From positions 1 to 35,278 of the forward strand of contig JACQOJ010000076.1 of the NCBI GenBank assembly GCA_016202605.1: DNA of 35,278 nt. The letters run 5' to 3'. Shown here one piece after another: positions 6,126-13,800 of this stretch (the stretch's first letter is position 1; each line of letters begins with the position of its first letter). Below the pieces are notes generated by a model. The model had not been told where the DNA came from, searched no databases, and worked only from the letters and a program-made list of their open reading frames with translations. The DNA comes from Betaproteobacteria bacterium. Lineage in GTDB: Bacteria; Pseudomonadota; Gammaproteobacteria; Burkholderiales; SG8-41. Both the position numbers and the translations under genes were made by a program.

Positions 6126-7610
6126 ATTAGTTCAACTCCTTTAAAGCGCAAGCTCTCCGCGATCCTGGCAGCCGACGCGGTGAACTACAGCCGCCTGATG
6201 GCGGCGGACGAAGAGGGGACGCTGAAAGTCCTCTCGGCGCACCGCGCGGTGATCGACGGCATCATCGAGTTTCACGAGGGCCGCATCGTCAGCACCGCGG
6301 GCGACAGCGTGCTCGCGGAATTCGCGAGCCCGGTCGAGGCGGTGCGCTGTGCGGTGGAAGTCCAGGACGCGCTGCGCACCCGAAACGACAGTCTGCCCGA
6401 GGACAAGCGCCTGAAGTTCCGCGTCGGCGTCAATCTCGGGGACGTGATGGTCAAGGGCGACGACCTGCTGGGCGACGGGGTGAATGTCGCGGCGCGCCTG
6501 GAAAGCATCGCCGAGCCCGACGGCATCTGTATTTCGGCCAGCGTCTACGATCTGATCAGGGGCAAACTCGATCTGGGCTTCGTGGATATCGGCGAACAGA
6601 ACCTCAAGAACATCGATCATCCCATCCGGGTCTACCGGATCGACCGGGACGGCATGCCGGTGCCGAAGCCGGGCCCGGCGCGTAAAGCGTCCCGGACGAC
6701 GAGGGCCAGGTGGTTATCCGGAGCCGTGGGCGCCGCAATCGCTGCGGGCGCGGCGGCCTGGTATCTGGGTTTGCTCCCTGCGACGCCCCGGCAAGCGGAC
6801 CAGGCCCGGACCGCCGCATCCGAGCAAAAAGCCCAGGCGGAAGCCGCAGCGGCAGCCGAAGCGAAACGAGCACTGGAAGAACAGCGCCTCGCGGCCGAGC
6901 TTGCCCGCGCCCGCGCCGAGGCGGATGAAGCCAGGAAACGCGCCCAGGCGGAAACTACGGCAGCGACCTACGCGAAGCGAGCACTGGAAGAACAACGTGC
7001 TGCCGCTGCGAAGGCGTCAGCCGATGCCGAACTCGCCCGCGCCCACGCTGAGGCCGAGTCTGTCCGGCGCAAAGCGCAGGCGGAGCTGGCAGCGGCGCAG
7101 CAGGCGCGCAGTGCTGCGGAACGCGAGGCGGTGGCGCGCGCGGCGGAGTCGGCCGCGGCCGCACAGCCCGCGCAAGCGCCAAGAACAGCGCAAGAGACTC
7201 CCTCCCCGGCTCCCGCGATGGCGGCTGCTCCCGCCGCCTCAATACAGTCCCCTCCTTCCACCGCAGCCGCGGGAAATCGGTATCAAGGCAAATGGGACGC
7301 GTCGATCAAATGCGAAGCATGGAAAACCATGGATCCATTCGAGAGCGCCTTCCGCAGCAGGGTGGTAAACGGCGAGTTCCTGCTGGCGCGGGGCAAGCGC
7401 GATCAGCCGGGATTTATCGAGCTTCGCGGAACGCCCGGCGCCGACGGCACGCTCGTTCTGACCGGTCGTGGAATTACCGGCTTGCGCGCTCCGCGGCCCG
7501 CACAGCCTTACCCGGCACGACTCGAAGGAAAGTTCGAGGGCGATCGTTACCGCGGTAACGGCACGCTGGCGCGGCGACCGTGCGTGGTCGATATCTCGCG
7601 CGCGCAATAA
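6126..7610 (+). CDS. Class III adenylate/guanylate cyclase with membrane anchor, coiled coil and C-terminal domain
   Basis: The cyclase domain covers about the first 180 residues: LAADAVNYSRLMAADEEGT, STAGDSVLAEF (second metal Asp), RVGVNLGDV, GDGVNVAARLE. The ORF track starts at GTG 6180, but that removes the metal-binding Asp of LAAD (codon 6174-6176). The frame is open only from 6117 and has no ATG, GTG or TTG before 6180. ATT 6126, with GAGGG (6115-6119) six bases upstream, is the best start for the full domain. After the catalytic domain comes a transmembrane segment (WLSGAVGAAIAAGAAAWYLGLL), then an Ala/Glu/Arg-rich coiled coil with an internal repeat (AKRALEEQR twice, about 114 bases apart), and a C-terminal domain of about 110 residues (RYQGKWDASIKCEAW...) probably in the periplasm. 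A weak promoter, TTGAAA (6034) and GAAAAT (6057), is 17 bases apart. cAMP versus cGMP cannot be told. Confidence 0.8.
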   Translation: MSSTPLKRKLSAILAADAVNYSRLMAADEEGTLKVLSAHRAVIDGIIEFHEGRIVSTAGDSVLAEFASPVEAVRCAVEVQDALRTRNDSLPEDKRLKFRVGVNLGDVMVKGDDLLGDGVNVAARLESIAEPDGICISASVYDLIRGKLDLGFVDIGEQNLKNIDHPIRVYRIDRDGMPVPKPGPARKASRTTRARWLSGAVGAAIAAGAAAWYLGLLPATPRQADQARTAASEQKAQAEAAAAAEAKRALEEQRLAAELARARAEADEARKRAQAETTAATYAKRALEEQRAAAAKASADAELARAHAEAESVRRKAQAELAAAQQARSAAEREAVARAAESAAAAQPAQAPRTAQETPSPAPAMAAAPAASIQSPPSTAAAGNRYQGKWDASIKCEAWKTMDPFESAFRSRVVNGEFLLARGKRDQPGFIELRGTPGADGTLVLTGRGITGLRAPRPAQPYPARLEGKFEGDRYRGNGTLARRPCVVDISRAQ

Positions 7611-7729
7611 CGCCGGCGAAGCGCGACACATGAAGGCAATCCGGAACGATGAAGTCAGCGGCGGCTCAGATCGTCCCGTAGCGCGAGCCGGCCGACGGCC
7701 GATCATCGCGAAGGTCGACGCGCAACCCC

Positions 7730-8116
7730 GTGGCCGCTGAAAAACCAGGTTCCGGCAAGTCCCGTGTGGACCGCATGATCGCGGAGGCGAATCGGGCGCG
7801 GGCCGCGCGCGAGACGGATTACCGCGGGCAGGCGCTCAAGATGTACCCGTGGATCTGCGGGCGATGCGGCCGCGAGTTCACGCACGCGAACGCGCAGCTC
7901 CTTGAAGTCCATCACCGCGACCACAACCACGACAACAATCCGCCCGACGGCAGCAACTGGGAGCTGCTCTGCACCTACTGCCATGAAAACGAACACCGCC
8001 GCTATCTGGATCACGCGGGAACCGGCGATCCGCAGTCCGGTGCGTCGCAACCGCGTGCGACATTCAAGGCGTTCGAAGACCTCGACGCGCTGCTGAAAGG
8101 GAAGGATAAAAGGTAG
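7730..8116 (+). CDS. HNH endonuclease family protein (YajD-like)
   Basis: A 128-residue small HNH protein. The core ALKMYPWICGRCGREFTHANAQLLEVHHRDHNHDNNPPDGSNWELLCTYCHENEH contains CxxC (CGRC), the HH of the HNH motif (VHHRDHNH), the central Asn/Asp region and a second CxxC-like pair (CTYCH). This closely parallels E. coli YajD, whose role is not established. It is not near phage or restriction genes here. The start is uncertain: GTG 7730 is the longest, while GTG 7766 or ATG 7775 (MIAEANRARAARETDYRG) fit YajD better, and none has a clear ribosome binding site. The extra C-terminal 35 residues are not recognised. It converges on the NSS transporter gene. Confidence 0.8.
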   Translation: MAAEKPGSGKSRVDRMIAEANRARAARETDYRGQALKMYPWICGRCGREFTHANAQLLEVHHRDHNHDNNPPDGSNWELLCTYCHENEHRRYLDHAGTGDPQSGASQPRATFKAFEDLDALLKGKDKR

Positions 8117-8132
8117 CCGCGCGCGCGCCCGG

Positions 8133-9473
8133 TCAGAGGAGCCCGCGGGCGAGTACGATGAGGATCAGCACCGGTACCACGTAGCGCAGTAGCAGCCGCC
8201 AGGCGTGCCACGCGGCGGGCGATCGCAGCCCGGAGGCGTTTCGCAACAGCGCGGGCGCAAGCGCCCAGCCGGCAAACAGCGCGATCAGCAGCCCGCTCAG
8301 CGGGAGCAGGAGATCGGAAGCGACGTGATCCGCTGCCTCGAGAATCCCGCTACCGAAGGGCCGGATCTCCGCCAGCAGGCCGAACCCGAGCGCGGAGGGA
8401 AGACCGAGGGTAAATGCGGCGAGGCCGACCGCCGCCGCCGCGGCCGGCCGCGTCCACCGCAGCCGGCGCACGAGAAAGGCCACGGGCACCTCGAGGAGCG
8501 ATACCGCGGAGGTAAGGGCGGCGGCCGAAAGCAGGAGGAAGAAAGCGAGCCCGACCACCCCGCCGCCGGGCAAAACGGCGAACACCTGCGGCAGGGTGAC
8601 GAACGCGAGCGGCGGGCCGTGCGCCGGATCGAGTCCGAACGCGAACACCGCGGGGAAGATCGCCACGCCGGCCACGAGAGAGAAAAGAGTGTCGCATGCA
8701 GCGACGGACAGCGCCGCGGGCGCGAGCCGCTGCGTTTGCGTCGTATAACTCGCGTAGGTGAGCAGTATGCCCATGCCGATGCCGAGCGAGAAAAACGCCT
8801 GGCCGAGCGCGGCGAGGTACACCTCCGGGCGCGCGAGCGCGGACCAGTCCGGCGCGAACAGGAAGACAAGGCCGCGGCGCGCGCCGTCGAGCGTCAGCGC
8901 ATAGGCCGCGAGCGCCACGACGATCGCGCCGAGCAGCGGCATGAGCACCTTGTTCGTCGCCTCGATCCCGCGCTCGATGCCCGCGGCCACCACGCCCACC
9001 GTGGTCGCGATCACGACGAACTGCCATAGCACCGGCTCGAGGGGATGCGTGATGAACGCCTCGAAATAGCCGCGTACTTCCTCCCGCGGCATGCCCCGGA
9101 ACGTGCCGCTCGCGTAGCCGGCCAGGTACCTGTAGGCCCAACCGGCGACCACCGCGTAGTAGGTGAGGATCAGGAATGCCGCCGCCATGCCGAGCCAGCC
9201 GGCGGCCCGCCAGGCCGGATGCGGCGCAAGCCGCTCGAAGGTCGCGATGGCGTCGGACCGGGCACCCTTGCCCAGCGCAAACTCGGCCAGCATCAACGGG
9301 ACGCCAAGGACCAGGACGCAAGCCACGTAGGCAAGCAGGAATGCCGCGCCGCCGTTCTCCCCGAGGACATAGGAGAACCGCCACATATTGCCCAGGCCGA
9401 CCGCGGCACCGACCGTCGCGAGGATGAATCCCGCTCGGGACCGCCACTGCTCGGCTTCTTTCGACTCGCGCAT
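8133..9473 (-). CDS. Sodium:neurotransmitter symporter (NSS/SLC6) family transporter
   Basis: A 446-residue inner-membrane protein of the LeuT/SLC6 family, importing amino acids or similar small molecules with sodium. The N-terminus WRSRAGFILATVGAAVGLGNMWRFSYVLGENGGAAFLLAY is diagnostic: TM1 holds the sodium-site GAAVGLGNxWRFPY signature, with S replacing the usual P here. The segment FSLGIGMGILLTYASYT matches the unwound TM6/TM7 region. About 11-12 transmembrane segments are visible. It is the downstream gene after the SSS transporter on the same strand, 121 bases away, so they may be co-transcribed. The substrate cannot be deduced. Confidence 0.9.
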   Translation of the reverse strand: MRESKEAEQWRSRAGFILATVGAAVGLGNMWRFSYVLGENGGAAFLLAYVACVLVLGVPLMLAEFALGKGARSDAIATFERLAPHPAWRAAGWLGMAAAFLILTYYAVVAGWAYRYLAGYASGTFRGMPREEVRGYFEAFITHPLEPVLWQFVVIATTVGVVAAGIERGIEATNKVLMPLLGAIVVALAAYALTLDGARRGLVFLFAPDWSALARPEVYLAALGQAFFSLGIGMGILLTYASYTTQTQRLAPAALSVAACDTLFSLVAGVAIFPAVFAFGLDPAHGPPLAFVTLPQVFAVLPGGGVVGLAFFLLLSAAALTSAVSLLEVPVAFLVRRLRWTRPAAAAAVGLAAFTLGLPSALGFGLLAEIRPFGSGILEAADHVASDLLLPLSGLLIALFAGWALAPALLRNASGLRSPAAWHAWRLLLRYVVPVLILIVLARGLL

Positions 9474-9594
9474 GCACCCCGGCTCCTACCGCACGACGGT
9501 CACCGGCATGTTCGCCACGTGCAGCACTTTGCCCGACATGGAGCGAAGTAGAGTACCACGCGGCGTCCCGGCGCCGCGAGCCCCGCCGCGTCGC

Positions 9595-11490
9595 TTACCG
9601 AAAGCCCAGCCGTATCCAGATCGGCAGGGCAAGCAAAGCCATGGCGAGATTCAGCCCTATCCACAAATCGCGGTCGGGAAGCCACGCCGGCGGTGTCGCA
9701 TCGACCATCCAGGTGCCGATGCCGACCAGCGCGCAGAAAACGGTAAGCGCCGCGAGCACGGTCGCAGCGAGACCGCGCACGAGGGAGGCGAGAGGCAGAC
9801 GCGCATCCTCTCCAGCCGCGCGCGCAACCGGCCCCCAGAAACCGGGCGGCCGGACCTTCTCATAGAACGCACGCAGCGACTCGGGCGTTACCGGATGAAT
9901 CCGGATGGAAGCGCCGATTCCCGCGGCAGTGGCCGCCGCCGCAACGATCAGTATGCGCAGCGGCGCGAGATCGTCCGGAACGAGCGCGAGCACCACGGGC
10001 ACGAGCAGCGCGGAAGCGATCAATGCGGCAAGCTCGCCCCAGGCCGTGATGCGCCACCACAACCACCTCAGCACGAGCATGACGCCGACGCCGGCGCCGA
10101 GCAGCAGGCTCGATTCCCAGGCTGTCTTCACCGAGTCGAGCCGGCTCATGATGAGGAGCGAAACGAGCAGGATCAGGATATTCGAAATGCGCGCCACCCA
10201 CACCAGCGAGCGCTCGCCGGGCGTCCTGCCGAGATAGCCGCAGACGAAGCGCCGGTAGATGTCGTTGGTCCAGTAGGAGGCGCCCCAGTTAAGATGCGTG
10301 TCGACGGTCGATGCCAGCGCCGCGATCATTCCGGTCAGCATCAGGCCTTTCAGTCCCGCCGGCAGGAATTCCGCGATGCCGAGCACGAAGGTTGCCTCCC
10401 GTTCGGCAACATATGAGGCGTGTCCGCGTGCCGGAGTGTCCGGAAACAGCAGCAGGAGCGCCAGCGCGATCGGCAGCCACACCAGGCTGCGCACGAGCAC
10501 CTGCGCGAACGTGAAGATCGTCGCCGCCCGCTTCGCTTCGTGATCGTCGCGGCACGCCATCGTGCGCTGCGCCAGGTAGCCGGTGCCGTCGGCGTTCACC
10601 TGGATCAGCCACTGGAGCAGAAACACGGCTAACAGCATCGCCGTGACATCGTGCGCAACGGACGGGGTGAACGCGAGGATTTCGGACGCACTGGGTCCGC
10701 TCTCCCGGCCTGATGCGTCGAACGCCGAGCGCAGCCCCGCCAGCATCGCGTCCATGCCCCCGGCTTCGCGAACCAGGAACGCGGCATAGGCGACGCTCGC
10801 GATCATCATGATGCCGAACTGCACCATGTCCGTCTTCACCACCGAGCGCAGCCCGCCCAGCGTGGAATAGAACAGCGTGATGAGCGTGATGAAGAGGAGT
10901 GACACGAAGTTGCTGGTCGCCCGCGTCCATCGCGCCGGATCGTCAGCCGGCGTTGCGGTGAGCGGCAGCTCCGCCCACTCGACAAAGCGGCGCAGCGCAT
11001 CGAACAGGCCTGCCGGCAGCCACTCGTTCCACGTGAGGAAAGGCTCGGCGATGCGCGTCGCGGCAAGGAGGACGATGGCGAGCGCAAAGCAGTTGAACAC
11101 GGTGCCGAAATAGAGCGCTTTAACCAGACGCAATGGCGCCGCGCCCCGCCCGGCATAACGCAATTCCGCCAGCTCCGCGTCGGTCAGCACGCCCGCCCGG
11201 CGCCAGCAGGCGGCGAGCACGAACGCCAGCAGGAGAAAAGAAATGGCGTAGATCCACAGCCGCCACAGCGCGAAGATGCCGCCGACCGCGACCAGCCCGG
11301 TCACGAGCAGCGGGGTGTCCGCGGCGAACTGCGTCGCCGCCATGCTGATGCCGGCGTGCCATCCGCTCAGGCTGCGTCCGGCGAGGAAATACTGTTCGGG
11401 GCTGACGGCGGCGAGGCGGCGGTCGCGCACTCCGACAACGACGACATAAGCCAGGAAGGCGGCGACGATCGCCAGGTCGAATAGCGTCAC
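9595..11490 (-). CDS. Sodium:solute symporter (SSS) family transporter
   Basis: A 631-residue polytopic membrane protein of the SSS family (relatives PutP, SGLT). Signatures are EQYFLAGRSLSGWHAGISMAATQFAADTPL near residues 33-62, TLFYSTLGGLRSVVKTDMVQ (the GGxxAVxxTDxxQ motif), and ALASTVDTHLNWGASYWTNDIYRRF, which matches the sodium-site TM8 region. The C-terminus has extra helices and a hydrophilic loop (RIHPVTPESLRAFYEKVRPPGFWG) seen in a longer SSS subgroup. Start ATG 11490 begins at the first hydrophobic helix. It heads a likely two-transporter unit with the NSS gene. The substrate is unknown. Confidence 0.9.
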   Translation of the reverse strand: MTLFDLAIVAAFLAYVVVVGVRDRRLAAVSPEQYFLAGRSLSGWHAGISMAATQFAADTPLLVTGLVAVGGIFALWRLWIYAISFLLLAFVLAACWRRAGVLTDAELAELRYAGRGAAPLRLVKALYFGTVFNCFALAIVLLAATRIAEPFLTWNEWLPAGLFDALRRFVEWAELPLTATPADDPARWTRATSNFVSLLFITLITLFYSTLGGLRSVVKTDMVQFGIMMIASVAYAAFLVREAGGMDAMLAGLRSAFDASGRESGPSASEILAFTPSVAHDVTAMLLAVFLLQWLIQVNADGTGYLAQRTMACRDDHEAKRAATIFTFAQVLVRSLVWLPIALALLLLFPDTPARGHASYVAEREATFVLGIAEFLPAGLKGLMLTGMIAALASTVDTHLNWGASYWTNDIYRRFVCGYLGRTPGERSLVWVARISNILILLVSLLIMSRLDSVKTAWESSLLLGAGVGVMLVLRWLWWRITAWGELAALIASALLVPVVLALVPDDLAPLRILIVAAAATAAGIGASIRIHPVTPESLRAFYEKVRPPGFWGPVARAAGEDARLPLASLVRGLAATVLAALTVFCALVGIGTWMVDATPPAWLPDRDLWIGLNLAMALLALPIWIRLGFR

Positions 11491-11606
11491 GACGGCAGCG
11501 CGGAAAGATCACGAGAAGGTATCACGCGCCGCGGCCGTTGCGAATCACGCCCATGCCGGCCCGCGCGCGCCGTGCGCCGCGCCGGCGAGAAGATGCGAAA
11601 CAACTG

Positions 11607-11635
11607 TTGCTTTGCGAACGCCTGCACGATATAAA
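11607..11635 (+). promoter_or_regulatory. Candidate sigma70 promoter for the GNAT gene
   Basis: TTGCTT (11607-11612) and TATAAA (11630-11635) are separated by 17 bases. Transcription would start near 11642, about 25 bases before the ATG. It lies in the 176-base spacer between the divergent SSS transporter and GNAT genes. Confidence 0.5.
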
Positions 11636-11666
11636 TAGCGAAAGAGCAAAGCCCTCGAATCGCGAT

Positions 11667-12170
11667 ATGGCCCATCCCGAATTCAGACTCGCCACGCCCG
11701 CCGACGCCCACGAGATCGCGGTGATGTCGCGCTATCTCATCGAGGTCGGACTGCGCGGCTGGACGTGGCACCCGGAACGCGTTGCCAAGGCGATACGCGC
11801 GCGCGACACCACCGTGCTGGCGGCGAAGGTCAAGCAGGTGCTCATCGGGTTCGCGATCATGGAATTCGGCGACGTCAAAGGACACCTCAGCCTCCTCGCG
11901 GTGAAACCCTCGCACCAGCGCTGCGGCATCGGCCGCGAGATGATTGAATGGCTCGAAGAGGCGGCGCTCGCGGCAGGCATCTCCACGATCCAGCTCGAAC
12001 TGCGCGCCAACAATTTCGGCGCCCGCTGTTTCTACAAGATACTGGGCTTCAGGGAAACGGCGTTCATTCCCGGCTATTACCGCAATGTCGAGACGGCGGT
12101 GCGGATGTCGCGCGATATCCGCCGCGCGATCCCCAAAGCGGGTCAATTCGCCCCCGGCCGAACGATCTGA
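11667..12170 (+). CDS. GNAT family N-acetyltransferase
   Basis: A 167-residue GNAT protein. The core LLAVKPSHQRCGIGREMIEWLEEAA has the R/Q-x-x-G-x-G/A acetyl-CoA loop (QRCGIG), and LELRANNFGARCFYKILGFRETAFIPGYY is motif B with the typical Asn and Tyr. The architecture resembles RimI-like enzymes, but the substrate cannot be inferred. The ORF track begins at 11538; ATG 11667 (MAHPEFRLATPADAHEIAVMSRYLIE) is preferred because it starts at the first conserved strand and has a promoter close upstream. The C-terminal 20 residues extend past the domain. It converges with queG, whose stop is 37 bases away. Confidence 0.87.
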   Translation: MAHPEFRLATPADAHEIAVMSRYLIEVGLRGWTWHPERVAKAIRARDTTVLAAKVKQVLIGFAIMEFGDVKGHLSLLAVKPSHQRCGIGREMIEWLEEAALAAGISTIQLELRANNFGARCFYKILGFRETAFIPGYYRNVETAVRMSRDIRRAIPKAGQFAPGRTI

Positions 12171-12207
12171 CCGACGATCCGGGTCCCCTGCCCGGCGGGG
12201 AACGATT

Positions 12208-13335
12208 TCACGCCGGGGCCATTCTTGGAGCTGTTGCCGCGTCCCGCGGGCGCTCGTGGCACGCGAGCGCCCACGCTACGTGTTCGCGCACCAGCGGAGA
12301 GGGATGATCGGCGCGCGATCGGAGCGCACCGACGATTTCCGGGGACGTGCGTGCATTGCCCAGGCCCACAGCGAGGTTTCGAAGCCAGCGTTCATGGCCG
12401 AGGCGGTGAATCGCGCTGCCGAGCAACCGCGCGTGAAACTCTTCCTCGCTCCACGAAAAGAGCGCCGCGAGGCTCGCGTCGTCCAGGCCATTGCGCACTT
12501 CAAAGTCGGTTTCGGGGCTCGGCTGCGCGAACCTGTTCCACGGGCACACGAGCTGGCAGTCGTCGCAACCGTAGACGCGGTTGCCGATCAGCGGCCGCAA
12601 TTCGACCGGAATGCTGCCCCTGTTTTCGATCGTCAGGTAGGAAATGCAGCGCCGCGCATCGAGCTGGTACGGTGCGACGATCGCCCGCGTCGGGCACACG
12701 TCGATGCACTTGCGGCAGGTGCCGCAGTGCTCCTGCGGCACGCGATCCGGAGGCAGCGGCAGGTCGGTATAGATCTCGCCCAGAAAAAAGAACGATCCGG
12801 CCTCCCGGGAGAGCAGCAACGTGTGCTTGCCGCGCCAGCCCAGACCCGCCTTCCGCGCGAGTTCCACCTCCATGACCGGCCCGCTGTCGGCAAATGCGCG
12901 ATAGCCGAACTCTCCGATTTCATGGGTGATCCGGTCTACGAGCTTCTGCAGCCGCCGCCGCAGTACCTTGTGATAATCGCGGCCGAGCGCGTAGCGGGCG
13001 ATGAATGCCTTGTGCCTGTCGTCGACGACCGCCCGGCTGTCGCGCGCCTGCGGCAGGTAATTCATGCGCGCGGCGATGACACGCAGGGTACCCGGCACCA
13101 GTTCGGCGGGATGGGTGCGTTTGACGCCATGTCTTGCCATATAATCCATGTCGCCATGAAATCCCTTGCCGAGCCAGTCGATCAGACGCGTTTCGGCCGC
13201 AGACAGGTCGCAGTCGGCAATTCCCACTTCCTGAAAGCCGAGTTCCGCGCCCCAACGCTTGATGTCGCGCGCAAGCGCGGGGTACTCGATCACCGTTGAA
13301 CGCCGCTCCAGGTTTTCTTGCATAAGCCCCATCAT
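12208..13335 (-). CDS. queG: Epoxyqueuosine reductase QueG
   Basis: A 375-residue cobalamin and iron-sulfur enzyme that reduces epoxyqueuosine to queuosine in tRNA. Visible features are FHGDMDYMARH, the cobalamin-binding N-terminal domain with DSGPVMEVELARKAGLGWRGKHTLLL, the first cluster motif CGTCRKCIDVCP, CISYLTIENRGSIP, the second cluster motif CDDCQLVCPWN, and a HEAT-like C-terminus. Length is normal. The start could be 13335, 13332 or 13323 (MMGLMQENL); all overlap the tsaE start on the other strand. The divergent queG/tsaE arrangement is common in proteobacteria. Confidence 0.95.
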   Translation of the reverse strand: MMGLMQENLERRSTVIEYPALARDIKRWGAELGFQEVGIADCDLSAAETRLIDWLGKGFHGDMDYMARHGVKRTHPAELVPGTLRVIAARMNYLPQARDSRAVVDDRHKAFIARYALGRDYHKVLRRRLQKLVDRITHEIGEFGYRAFADSGPVMEVELARKAGLGWRGKHTLLLSREAGSFFFLGEIYTDLPLPPDRVPQEHCGTCRKCIDVCPTRAIVAPYQLDARRCISYLTIENRGSIPVELRPLIGNRVYGCDDCQLVCPWNRFAQPSPETDFEVRNGLDDASLAALFSWSEEEFHARLLGSAIHRLGHERWLRNLAVGLGNARTSPEIVGALRSRADHPSPLVREHVAWALACHERPRDAATAPRMAPA

Positions 13336-13800
13336 AAACCAGCCGCTTGCAGCCGCTATCTTGCAAGCGAGGCTGAAACGCTGGCGCTCGGCAGCGCGCT
13401 TGCCCGGGGCATCGGCCCGGGGATGGTGATCTACGTGTCAGGCGACCTCGGCGCGGGCAAGACGACGCTCGCGCGCGGCTTGTTGAGGGGGCTCGGATAC
13501 ACCGGACGGGTCAAGAGTCCGACGTTTACCCTGGTTGAACTTTACAAACTTTCTAGGTTATACTTGTATCACTTTGATTTTTATCGTTTCAAGGATCCGC
13601 GAGAGTTAGGCGAAGCCGGGTTTCGCGAGTATTTCAATCGGGACTCGGTGTGTCTCGTGGAGTGGCCGGAGCGGGCTGCGGCGGGCTTGCCCCCGGCCGA
13701 CGTAAGAATCGTGATGCGCGTGGCCGGAAGCGGGAGGGACGTCGAGATTTTCGCCGAGACGGAGGTTGGCAGGAGGTGTCTGGACCGGATCGAGTTGTAG
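13318..13800 (+). CDS. tsaE: tRNA threonylcarbamoyladenosine biosynthesis ATPase TsaE
   Basis: A 160-residue P-loop ATPase needed, with TsaB, TsaD and TsaC, to make t6A37 in ANN-decoding tRNAs. The Walker A is GDLGAGKTTLARG, followed by VKSPTFTLVELYKL, YHFDFYRFKDPREL (Walker B-like) and CLVEWPERAAAGLP, all family hallmarks. There is no ATG at the expected place; TTG 13318 gives a start of suitable length, with AGG about six bases upstream. The start region overlaps queG by up to 18 bases. The end overlaps amiC by about 25 bases, so the two are probably translationally coupled. Confidence 0.93.
   Translation: MHKPHHKPAACSRYLASEAETLALGSALARGIGPGMVIYVSGDLGAGKTTLARGLLRGLGYTGRVKSPTFTLVELYKLSRLYLYHFDFYRFKDPRELGEAGFREYFNRDSVCLVEWPERAAAGLPPADVRIVMRVAGSGRDVEIFAETEVGRRCLDRIEL

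Noticed and set aside
8205-9029. 274-residue plus-strand ORF opposite the NSS transporter
   Set aside because: Low-complexity Arg/Glu/Gly shadow with no recognisable domain.
13650-13775. ORF-track start of amiC inside tsaE
   Set aside because: The extra residues are Arg/Gly-rich shadow sequence and would bury the signal peptide; GTG 13776 fits better.
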